A stretch of 50,956 nucleotides of DNA from an uncultured Bacteroidales bacterium (lineage in GTDB: Bacteria > Bacteroidota > Bacteroidia > Bacteroidales > Paludibacteraceae). Both the position numbers and the translations under genes were made by a program. The notes beneath the pieces were generated by a model that saw nothing but the letters and a program-made list of their open reading frames with translations, did no database searches and was not told the DNA's origin. Below, one piece after another: positions 9,036 through 15,574 of this stretch (position 1 is the stretch's first letter; each line of letters begins with the position of its first letter). Location: assembly GCA_900319035.1 (NCBI GenBank), contig ONMU01000007.1, positions 1 to 50,956 of the forward strand. The letters are read 5' to 3'.

Positions 9036-10994
9036 ATGAAAGCAAAATATTTAATTTTAGGTGCCTTGGCACTTGTATTGGTTGCCTGTGAGAAGGGCTT
9101 CTTTCAGACGGAGTCACCTTCGGCTATGGACGTTGCCGTGTTCAAATCAGCTGATTTGACCGAGCAGGCTATCGGCGCTATTTACAATACTTTCGGAGAG
9201 GATAAATCCTTCCGTAACCGTCTATGCGGTGGCTATGTGGCAATGAATACCGATATTGAGCACTGCTCTAAATCTGAAGATAAAGATTATGCCGCATATA
9301 ACATAACGGGCGGTACAGGTGATCTTTCTACCTCTAATGGTAAGGACCCTTGGGCATATTTGAATTCAGCTATCGAGCGCGCGAGCGTTGTAATAGATGG
9401 TATACGCGCGAACTCTGATCTGAATGATGCGAACTTCCGTTACCTCTTGGGTGAGGCACTTACCCTGCGTGCATTCTGCTATCTGGAGATGATTAAGTAT
9501 TGGGGTGATGTACCTGCTTGCTTTGATTCTTTCAAAGGAAACAACGATGAGGTTCTTTATTCCAAGAAATCGGATCGTAACGTTATTTTTGAGCAGTTGC
9601 GTTCAGACCTTAAGGAGGCAGCAGAACTGATGCCGTGGTCCGCAGCTATTCCTATCAGTAAAGCTGCTAATAATACCGGTCGTCCAAGTAAAGCTTTCGC
9701 ATTGGGTCTGCTGGCTCGTCTGGATTTGATGTATGCCGGTTTGGCTATGCGTCCCGACGTATTTACCGAAGGAGGTACAAGATCTTGCCATGTGCAATAT
9801 AACGTAAAGGATGCAGGCAAACGCTTGGCTCTCTATGAGGAGGCTGCTAAAGCTTGTGCACAGATTATCAAAACAGAAGACTATAAATTTAAAAATTCCT
9901 TCGATTCTATATTCCTTGACCTTTGTCATGACGTAACGGATTATTCTCAATCCGAGTGGATTTGGGCAATGCCGTTCTTGGATGACTCACGTGGTCAGGT
10001 GCTTGCACTGACAGGTAATAAGATTTCTACCAACTGTGCGGGTGCTCTCATCAATACAAGATCTTACGGCTCGGGTAACACCAATAACACCAAGACTCAG
10101 GCAATGATTGAGATCGTGCCGACATTCTACTATGCTTATGATAAGGCTGATAAGCGTCGAGATGTCACTATTCTGCCTTGGACATGGGAGTATGATGATG
10201 GTAGCGGAACTGCTCCTACGGGTTACGTGGAGGTTACCTTCCCGGGTTCGAAAGCAGGAGAAAAGAAGGTGTATCAGAAGAACTCGAATGCAGGTCAAAT
10301 GTACTGCGGAAAACTGCGTATTGAATGGATGAACCGTCCTTATTCATCTAACGAAGATGGTATTGACATGCCTATTCTGCGCTATACCGATATCCTGCTG
10401 ATGTACGCTGAGGCTACCATCGGTTCGAAAGAAGGAAACGGTCCTGGTGATATTGACGGTATCAGCGGTCAACAGTGTTTCGACCGTGTTCGTCAACGTG
10501 CCGGATTACCGAGTAAATCGCTGGATTTCGAAGCTATCGTTGATGAGCGTGCGTTTGAGTTCTGCGGCGAGAATATCCGTAAGTATGACCTTATGCGTTG
10601 GGGCCTGCTCAAGGAGAAACTGGAGAAAGCGCAAAAAGATGTATATGATTTGCAGAACGCTTTGGGTGACTATAGCTGGCGTAATGACACGATTTGGTTC
10701 CACTACGTGAAGAATGATGCTTATGCACAGAATGGTCATGCCTATGTCTTTGACCGCTTCGTTGGTCTGGAAAAAGGTTCGACCTGTCCTCCTGATTACG
10801 ATAAAGAGCAGGGCTGGGTTGCTAAGTCCTTCTTCTTCAAGAAATCCGGTGAGGTTATTACCCCGATTATTACACCGGCAGATTGGTATTTGTATAAAGA
10901 AGGTACCAATATTGACATGCATCAGTATTGGCCGATCTTTGATGTGAATATCTCTGCGTCGAACGGTTCCCTTTGGAATGATTATGAATATTAA
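9036..10994 (+). CDS. SusD/RagB family glycan-binding lipoprotein
   Basis: This 652-residue surface lipoprotein caps the SusC transporter and binds glycan. The lipoprotein signal ends at Cys18 (LVLVAC). TPR-like helices follow (AEALTLRAFCYLEMIKYWG; SKAFALGLLARLDLMYAG). The C-terminal SusD domain holds the typical VRQRAGLP and DERAFEFCGE..RKYDLMRWG motifs. It begins 21 nt after susC, so the two are co-transcribed. Its last codons overlap the start of the pectate lyase gene by 17 nt, so translation is probably coupled. Confidence 0.96.
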   Translation: MKAKYLILGALALVLVACEKGFFQTESPSAMDVAVFKSADLTEQAIGAIYNTFGEDKSFRNRLCGGYVAMNTDIEHCSKSEDKDYAAYNITGGTGDLSTSNGKDPWAYLNSAIERASVVIDGIRANSDLNDANFRYLLGEALTLRAFCYLEMIKYWGDVPACFDSFKGNNDEVLYSKKSDRNVIFEQLRSDLKEAAELMPWSAAIPISKAANNTGRPSKAFALGLLARLDLMYAGLAMRPDVFTEGGTRSCHVQYNVKDAGKRLALYEEAAKACAQIIKTEDYKFKNSFDSIFLDLCHDVTDYSQSEWIWAMPFLDDSRGQVLALTGNKISTNCAGALINTRSYGSGNTNNTKTQAMIEIVPTFYYAYDKADKRRDVTILPWTWEYDDGSGTAPTGYVEVTFPGSKAGEKKVYQKNSNAGQMYCGKLRIEWMNRPYSSNEDGIDMPILRYTDILLMYAEATIGSKEGNGPGDIDGISGQQCFDRVRQRAGLPSKSLDFEAIVDERAFEFCGENIRKYDLMRWGLLKEKLEKAQKDVYDLQNALGDYSWRNDTIWFHYVKNDAYAQNGHAYVFDRFVGLEKGSTCPPDYDKEQGWVAKSFFFKKSGEVITPIITPADWYLYKEGTNIDMHQYWPIFDVNISASNGSLWNDYEY

Positions 10995-12432
10995 AACTTA
11001 TTATATCCTGTTAGCGTTGCTTCTCTGCCTCCCTTCCTGTAAAAAGGGAGGCGGAGAGAGCGACCCTGTTGAACCGCCGACTGCAAAAGTGTTGGCTTTT
11101 CCTGGCGCAGAAGGTGGCGGTAAATATACCAGCGGTGGTCGCGGAGGTGTGGTAGTGCATGTCACAACGCTTGAGGATTCATTAGAACCAACTACAGGCA
11201 AACCTGCGTTCGGCACTTTGCGCCGCGCATTATTAATGGAAGGTACACGCACTATTGTCTTTGACGTAGCCGGTACCATTTATTTGGAACAAGGAGCTCT
11301 CGGAATTTCCAGCGGCAATGTCACTGTTGCCGGACAGACAGCGCCCGGAGACGGTATTTGTATCGCCAATTATCCAGTGTTGATAAAGGCGGACAATGTC
11401 ATCATCCAATATGTACGATTCCGTATGGGTGATGTTAAAAAAGTAGAAGGAGATGCGTTGACTATCGTTGGTTGCCGCAATGTGCTGGTCGATCACTGTT
11501 CTTTCTCATGGAGTACGGACGAGTGCGTCAGCGTGTACGGCAATACCGATTTTACGCTTCAGTACTGCTTCATCACTGAGTCGCTTAAAGCATCTGTGCA
11601 TGCAAAAGGGGCGCATGGTTATGGTGGTATTTGGGGAGGAAAGAACGCTTCGTTCCATCATAACCTCTTGGCGCATCATCAGAGTCGTAATCCCCGTTTT
11701 GACCATGACTATGTCAATCCTAAGATTGCAGGACCGATAGATTTTGTCAATAATGTGGTGTATAATTGGGAGAGCAATTCCGCGTACGGAGGAGAAGGCA
11801 CAACGACTCAGGCAGGTGGACGACATATCAATTTTGTCAATAACTACTACAAACCCGGTCCTTCGACGAAGTCCGGTGTCAAAAGTCGCTTGCTGAATCC
11901 GACAACACGATGCGATGGTAACTGTGTTTCCAAATATGGTGGTTCTGTTCTTCCTGGTAAGTTCTATCTGACAGGGAATGTTATGTTTGGAACCGATTCG
12001 GTTACTCAGGACAACTGGAAAGGCGTCGATCCTGATGAAGCAAGTAAGAAATCACAATGTGTGGCTTCTTCTCGTTGGACGGATGGTATGACGCTTTTGA
12101 CGAATGAACAGACAGCAGATGATGCCTATGAGACCGTGCTTACCAAGGCGGGTTGTTCGCTTCATCGGGATGCTGCGGATACGCGTATCGTCAATGATGT
12201 TCGCAACAAAACCGGTAAACTCATTAATACACCTTCCGAAGCAGGAGGATATCCGGTTCTGGATCCCGGAACGGAGGTGGTTGATACAGACAGAGACGGT
12301 ATGCCCGATGTATGGGAGGATGAACACGGTTTGGATAAGCGAAATGCAAGCGATGGAAAAGCTTATTCTCTGAATAAGACTTATACCAATTTGGAGGTCT
12401 ATTTGCAGTCTTTGGTGGCGCATTTGTATTAA
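10978..12432 (+). CDS. Pectate lyase-like lipoprotein (parallel beta-helix, PL1-type)
   Basis: This 484-residue protein probably cleaves polygalacturonate by beta-elimination at the cell surface. A lipoprotein signal ends at Cys21 (CLPSC). The mature part starts with AFPGAEGGGKYTSGGRGG, typical of Bacteroidota PL1 pectate lyases. Beta-helix coils follow, with VDHCSFSWSTDE, HHNLLAHHQSRNPR and FVNNVVYNW blocks containing the acidic and arginine residues expected of the active cleft. Near the C-terminus DTDRDGMPDVWED is a calcium-binding thrombospondin-type-3-like motif. It overlaps susD, so it belongs to the same operon. An ATG at 10984 is an alternative start. Confidence 0.88.
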   Translation: MIMNIKTYYILLALLLCLPSCKKGGGESDPVEPPTAKVLAFPGAEGGGKYTSGGRGGVVVHVTTLEDSLEPTTGKPAFGTLRRALLMEGTRTIVFDVAGTIYLEQGALGISSGNVTVAGQTAPGDGICIANYPVLIKADNVIIQYVRFRMGDVKKVEGDALTIVGCRNVLVDHCSFSWSTDECVSVYGNTDFTLQYCFITESLKASVHAKGAHGYGGIWGGKNASFHHNLLAHHQSRNPRFDHDYVNPKIAGPIDFVNNVVYNWESNSAYGGEGTTTQAGGRHINFVNNYYKPGPSTKSGVKSRLLNPTTRCDGNCVSKYGGSVLPGKFYLTGNVMFGTDSVTQDNWKGVDPDEASKKSQCVASSRWTDGMTLLTNEQTADDAYETVLTKAGCSLHRDAADTRIVNDVRNKTGKLINTPSEAGGYPVLDPGTEVVDTDRDGMPDVWEDEHGLDKRNASDGKAYSLNKTYTNLEVYLQSLVAHLY

Positions 12433-12435
12433 AAA

Positions 12436-12488
12436 TATACACAAATGTCAATTTTTCTACATTTTTCAGCAAAAAGTATTTGTGTATA
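12436..12488. repeat. Long-spaced 11-bp inverted repeat downstream of pectate lyase gene
   Basis: TATACACAAAT (12436-12446) and its exact reverse complement ATTTGTGTATA (12478-12488) are separated by 31 nt. The right arm covers the -33 element of the next gene. It could be an operator or a weak terminator. Confidence 0.6.
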
Positions 12489-12510
12489 TCAAAAAAAAGC
12501 AGTAATTTTG
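12479..12510 (+). promoter_or_regulatory. Promoter of the secreted 235-residue protein gene
   Basis: TTTG at 12479-12482, exactly 20 nt, then TAATTTTG at 12503-12510: an ideal Bacteroidota promoter. The leader to the ATG at 12581 is about 65 nt and A/T-rich. The sequence GTCAATTTTTCTACATT at 12447-12463 is almost identical to 5449-5465 upstream of susC. Confidence 0.7.
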
Positions 12511-12580
12511 CATCGTGAAAAAATGTAAAGTGAATTTTACAAATTAACCTTTTATATTAACAATTTAAAACTCAACAATT

Positions 12581-13288
12581 ATGAAGAAATTTTTCCTCTT
12601 TGCAGCAGCTGCTATTGCAGCGCTGACCGTTAACGCAACAGTGTATGACCTCAACGAGATGAATTTTGCTCAGAGTGATCTGAATGTTACCGGTGGTACT
12701 ATCACCGACAACGCTTCTAAGAGCTATTTCGAGGTTAAGAACAATGAGGGTGAGACCGTTGTTATGAAAATCTCTAAACTGCCGAACATTGAGTTCTCGT
12801 ACAAGAACTCTGCTGTAAAGACCGCGTTCAAGGTGTATTACATTACGGAGAGCAACGCTAAGGGTAAAATCCAGATGGATGGCAACCAACGTGACGTTAC
12901 GATCAAGAACGTAAACGCGGGCGACAAGATCGTTCTGTGGGTTAACTCCAAGGGTGACACGGGTGCTCAGTTCGTTGATAGCGATAAGGGTACTGCTTTC
13001 ACGGGTGCTATCGCTGATAATCCTAACGCTGCTGGTATTGGTACTCCTCTGCCAGGTAAGGCTAACGAGACCGACATGTATCCTATCGAGTTGACCGCTA
13101 TCAGTGACGTAGTTGTTATCCGTGAGACGGTTGGTGGTTATATCCTCCACAAGATTCAAGTAGGTGCCGGCACCCAAGGTATCGAGAACTCCAACGCTGC
13201 TGCTAAGGTTGAGAAGTTCTACCGCGATGGTCAGCTCATCATCCGCAAGAATGGTGTAGAGTACAACGCTCTTGGCGCAAAGCTCTAA
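12581..13288 (+). CDS. Secreted protein of unknown function
   Basis: This 235-residue protein has a clear signal peptide (residues 1-19, ending VNA). The mature part is rich in beta-strand-like segments, Asn, Thr and Val, with no cysteine. The final 25 residues (about 211-235, including FYRDGQLIIRKNGVEYN) resemble the short C-terminal tails of many secreted Bacteroidales proteins. It has its own strong promoter and terminator, and codon use is uniform (many AAC, GGT and GCT codons), which suggests high expression. Its position between pectate lyase and GH28 genes suggests a role with pectin, but no catalytic motif is visible. I do not recognise the family. Confidence 0.75.
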   Translation: MKKFFLFAAAAIAALTVNATVYDLNEMNFAQSDLNVTGGTITDNASKSYFEVKNNEGETVVMKISKLPNIEFSYKNSAVKTAFKVYYITESNAKGKIQMDGNQRDVTIKNVNAGDKIVLWVNSKGDTGAQFVDSDKGTAFTGAIADNPNAAGIGTPLPGKANETDMYPIELTAISDVVVIRETVGGYILHKIQVGAGTQGIENSNAAAKVEKFYRDGQLIIRKNGVEYNALGAKL

Positions 13289-13298
13289 AAATAGTAAG

Positions 13299-13318
13299 AT
13301 CAGCCAAACTTGGCTGAT
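13299..13318. repeat. Palindrome ATCAGCCAA-AC-TTGGCTGAT
   Basis: Perfect 9-bp arms with a 2-nt loop, the same architecture as the REP palindromes that follow at 13361. It lies 10 nt after the stop codon of the secreted protein gene. Confidence 0.75.
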
Positions 13319-13328
13319 ATATACTAAG

Positions 13329-13360
13329 AAAATGGCTCGCAGATGCGAGCCATTTTCTTT
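13329..13360 (+). terminator. Terminator of the secreted protein gene
   Basis: AAAATGGCTCGC, a 4-nt AGAT loop and GCGAGCCATTTT form a 12-bp perfect stem followed by CTTT. A strong factor-independent terminator, possibly serving genes on both sides. Confidence 0.8.
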
Positions 13361-13715
13361 ATCGTGCATCAATGCACGATGCAGAGAGGGAGTGCATGAT
13401 AAACCCAAGGAGGGTGTGGAACTTGCGCTGCTTGGTCCATTGACGGAGGTAGCGGTCGCGGAGAGAGGGAGTGGCGAGGATATATTGCGCTTGGCGGCGG
13501 AGTTGGACAAAGTTCTTCTGTGCTCGTTGTTGAGCAGGAGAGGGGGAGGATGATCGTGCATCCATGCACGATGCGGGGGAGGAAGAGGAGGAAGAAGCGA
13601 GCGTGCGGGTGGAGACACGTTCGGTTTGACGGCGTGTGACGAAGACGAGGTCGGATTGACGGTTCAGTTTGCCAGAGAGGGTCTTGAGGGGACTATTCAA
13701 AGAGACTTGACTCAT
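13359..13715 (-). CDS. Small hypothetical protein, paralogue of its neighbour, interrupted by REP sequence
   Basis: This 118-residue product has an N-terminus (NSPLKTLSGKLNRQSDLVFV) that aligns with that of the gene at 13838-14239 (FNDPVEIIRGKLNKRQKDIY). The C-terminal QRKFHTLLGFIMHSL aligns with that protein's YGNFRAFVRTAIFFQL. The middle differs: it has a serine-rich stretch and the peptide SCMDAR from a REP palindrome at 13553-13572. The last residues (SCIDAR) are encoded by a second REP at 13361-13380. I read it as a shorter, REP-invaded paralogue. Function unknown; it may be degenerate. Confidence 0.6.
   Translation of the reverse strand: MSQVSLNSPLKTLSGKLNRQSDLVFVTRRQTERVSTRTLASSSSSSPASCMDARSSSPSPAQQRAQKNFVQLRRQAQYILATPSLRDRYLRQWTKQRKFHTLLGFIMHSLSASCIDAR
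13361..13380. repeat. REP palindrome copy 1
   Basis: ATCGTGCAT-CA-ATGCACGAT: 9-bp arms and a 2-nt loop. It forms the last codons of the 118-residue gene (frame SCIDAR). Confidence 0.9.
13553..13572. repeat. REP palindrome copy 2
   Basis: ATCGTGCAT-CC-ATGCACGAT, in frame inside the 118-residue gene (frame SCMDAR). It uses a different open frame from the copies inside the transposase gene. Confidence 0.9.
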
Positions 13716-13751
13716 GGTTGGTGGTGTTTAAGAAAAAAACATGGATAAACG

Positions 13752-13826
13752 ATGGTCTGGCGACCATTGTCGGATAGCATCCGACCTAATGAACATAGAG
13801 TTTTTAGTCAACAATTGTCGACAATT
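13752..13826. repeat. Three adjacent palindromes between the paralogous genes
   Basis: ATGGTC-TGGC-GACCAT (13752-13767), GTCGGAT-AGC-ATCCGAC (13769-13785) and the 14-bp self-complementary AATTGTCGACAATT (13813-13826) occupy the gap between the two paralogues. They could end transcription of the upstream gene or be sites for the island's transposase. Confidence 0.65.
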
Positions 13827-13837
13827 AAAGACAAGTT

Positions 13838-14239
13838 TTATTGTTGATATTTGAGTTGGAAGAAGATGGCGGTTCGGACGAAGGCGCGGAAGTTACCATA
13901 ACGTTTGGGTGGTTTGGTGGGATCGAGCGCCTCGGGTTTGGAGAGCTGGGCATCAAACCGTTTGACCCAAAGGGGGCGTTCGGGTGCGTCGGGAAGGAGT
14001 TGGAGCGTAGCCATCTGGCAGGCTTGTTTGAACATGTCCTGGTGGGCTTTCTCGTTCGGGGTCACCGGCGTGAGATCGTAGTCACGGGGATGGTTGATGC
14101 GATAGACCTCTTGAGGTCCTTGCATGACGACAGCTCCCGTCGGCGAGCGGAAGGATTTGATGCGATAGATGTCTTTCTGACGTTTGTTGAGTTTGCCCCG
14201 GATAATTTCTACGGGGTCGTTAAATTCTGCTTTAGCCAT
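13838..14239 (-). CDS. Small hypothetical protein, paralogue of the 118-residue neighbour
   Basis: This 133-residue cytoplasmic protein has no signal peptide or membrane segment. It contains GKLNKRQKDIYRIKSF, then a GAVVMQGPQEVYRI block, and ends in a basic-aromatic region, RYGNFRAFVRTAIFFQLKYQ. The first and last parts match the protein encoded just downstream (13359-13715), so the two arose by tandem duplication. They lie directly downstream of the RAYT gene on the same strand, so they may be passengers or partners of it. I do not recognise a function. Confidence 0.7.
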   Translation of the reverse strand: MAKAEFNDPVEIIRGKLNKRQKDIYRIKSFRSPTGAVVMQGPQEVYRINHPRDYDLTPVTPNEKAHQDMFKQACQMATLQLLPDAPERPLWVKRFDAQLSKPEALDPTKPPKRYGNFRAFVRTAIFFQLKYQQ

Positions 14240-14278
14240 ATTGTGAAGGTAGTTGTTTGATATTGCAATAACTTATAA

Positions 14279-14311
14279 ATAGCCTATGAATAGCCTATGA
14301 ATAACCTAAGA
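14279..14311. repeat. 11-bp tandem repeat
   Basis: Three units (ATAGCCTATGA twice, then ATAACCTAAGA) lie in the 195-nt gap between the RAYT gene and the small paralogue. Nothing else is evident in this gap. Confidence 0.8.
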
Positions 14312-14434
14312 GAAGACGCTATTTGGGTTTACTTACATCCGTGTTTGAACTGTTGGGTGGAGAGGAAGTGGAGGAGGGCGTCATATGAAACGAGAGTTGG
14401 AATTAGACGAAATGGCGGAGGGTATCATATAATA

Positions 14435-15541
14435 TTATCTTTGGCAGATCATCCTTGCTATTTCATTGAGGGCAAGGAAGCGATAGCGGTCACTTTCAAT
14501 AGGGGCTATGGGGGATTTGCGATGAACGACCTTTTCTATATCTTCTCTTTCGAAGACATCTATTTTGGGTTCCAGTAATAACAAGCGTCCTTGCGAGCAT
14601 GCCTCGAAGAGCATGCCGCCCGGTTTATAGTACTTTATATGCGGATCCTCGGGTTTTGGAAAACCACCTTTTAGCAGAATAATTAGCGGAAGTTTCTGCT
14701 CTCTAATCGTGCGACAGATGATTTGTTCACCTTTTGAGATAGCTGCGCTGAGGGAGACGAAGCCGTTTTGGGCTTTGGTGAGGAGATCGTGCATTAGTGC
14801 ACGATACTCGGTATTGTGATTTCCGTTAGTGAGACTTCTGGAGCATTGGATGACCTGTTTTTGGGGAGCGTCCAAGAGATCCCTATTTCCCATAGCCCTA
14901 AACCATAATGGCCCGTTTGTGGTGGGGATAGTGAGATTTTGCATTAATGCAAAATACGAGGGGTGTTTGCGCATTTCGGCTAAGCGTCGCGGGTTATCAT
15001 GTATATAGGCGCGAAGCGTTTCCAGACGCTGTTTACTATAAGCAATACGGTCATTGTAGTTGGGCTCCCAAAGAGAGGACGAGGCTATCTGTTTGCGCTG
15101 CTCTATGGTTAGACTCGCCTTGCCGGGTAAGACCGAAGGGAGGGGCGTTTGATCGTGCATTAATGCACGATGCAGGGATGTGCAGCGCATTTTGTATTGG
15201 CGGATGATTTGACCGATCGGTTTGTCAAGATGGGCGGTTACGCGTAATAAACCATGTAAGTGATCCGGCATCAGTTGAAAATCCAGCGTTTTGATTTGCG
15301 GAACATGGGAAGGTATAGCGTTCCATTCTTGTGAGATGAGGTTTCCCAGATCAGAGGGGTGAATAGTGGCAGATGTTATGTCTAAAGTCCCGAAGAGGGG
15401 TTTGCGGTTGTTGGTGGTGAGCGTGATCATATAGACGCCCCGAGATTGGTAATCGTGCATTAATGCACGATGCTGAAGAGCGAGATTTCTCTCGCTCTTC
15501 CAGTGTCCGTCCGGCGTTTTATAGTGCTTGGGGAAAGGCAT
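14435..15541 (-). CDS. REP-associated tyrosine transposase (Y1/HUH), with C-terminal extension
   Basis: This 368-residue protein is a Y1-type single-strand DNA transposase. The HUH motif is H94-L-H96 in LMPDHLHGLL. The block YIHDNP (179-184) probably carries the nucleophilic tyrosine. The N-terminal half matches RAYT proteins; residues about 200-368 form an extension with FVSLSAAISKGEQ and CSQGRLLLLEP, possibly a Rossmann-like domain (inference). Striking: REP palindromes lie in frame inside the gene, encoding RALMHD at 25-30, 125-130 and 247-252 and a decayed FALMQN at 197-202. Another REP lies 11 nt upstream of its start. The frame is intact, so it is probably functional. Confidence 0.85.
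   Translation of the reverse strand: MPFPKHYKTPDGHWKSERNLALQHRALMHDYQSRGVYMITLTTNNRKPLFGTLDITSATIHPSDLGNLISQEWNAIPSHVPQIKTLDFQLMPDHLHGLLRVTAHLDKPIGQIIRQYKMRCTSLHRALMHDQTPLPSVLPGKASLTIEQRKQIASSSLWEPNYNDRIAYSKQRLETLRAYIHDNPRRLAEMRKHPSYFALMQNLTIPTTNGPLWFRAMGNRDLLDAPQKQVIQCSRSLTNGNHNTEYRALMHDLLTKAQNGFVSLSAAISKGEQIICRTIREQKLPLIILLKGGFPKPEDPHIKYYKPGGMLFEACSQGRLLLLEPKIDVFEREDIEKVVHRKSPIAPIESDRYRFLALNEIARMICQR
14786..14805. repeat. REP palindrome copy 3 (inside RAYT gene)
   Basis: ATCGTGCAT-TA-GTGCACGAT, one mismatch between arms, in frame. It encodes residues RALMHD (247-252) on the minus strand. Confidence 0.9.
14936..14955. repeat. Decayed REP-like palindrome (inside RAYT gene)
   Basis: ATTTTGCAT-TA-ATGCAAAAT keeps the GCAT-TA-ATGC core, but both outer arms have changed together, so pairing is retained. 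It encodes FALMQN. Confidence 0.7.
15152..15171. repeat. REP palindrome copy 4 (inside RAYT gene)
   Basis: The consensus ATCGTGCATTAATGCACGAT, in frame, encoding RALMHD at residues 125-130, shortly after the HUH motif. Confidence 0.95.
15452..15471. repeat. REP palindrome copy 5 (inside RAYT gene)
   Basis: Consensus copy in frame near the N-terminus (RALMHD, residues 25-30). It is followed directly by an 11-bp stem hairpin at 15475-15500 (GAAGAGCGAGA, TTTC loop). Confidence 0.95.
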
Positions 15542-15551
15542 TTTTTTTATG

Positions 15552-15571
15552 ATCGTGCATTAATGCACGAT
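15552..15571. repeat. REP palindrome copy 6 (between GH28 and RAYT genes)
   Basis: Consensus copy 11 nt upstream of the RAYT start codon and 4 nt after the GH28 gene. With copy 1 at 13361 it brackets the island. Confidence 0.95.
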
Positions 15572-15574
15572 GCT

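Noticed and set aside
14297-14578. 93-codon plus-strand frame between the small paralogue and RAYT
   Set aside because: Half of it is antisense to the RAYT C-terminus and it starts inside an 11-bp tandem repeat.
13359-15571. Insertion sequence with terminal inverted repeats
   Set aside because: The Y1 HUH transposase with scattered short palindromes fits the REP/RAYT type. No long terminal inverted repeats or target duplication were seen.
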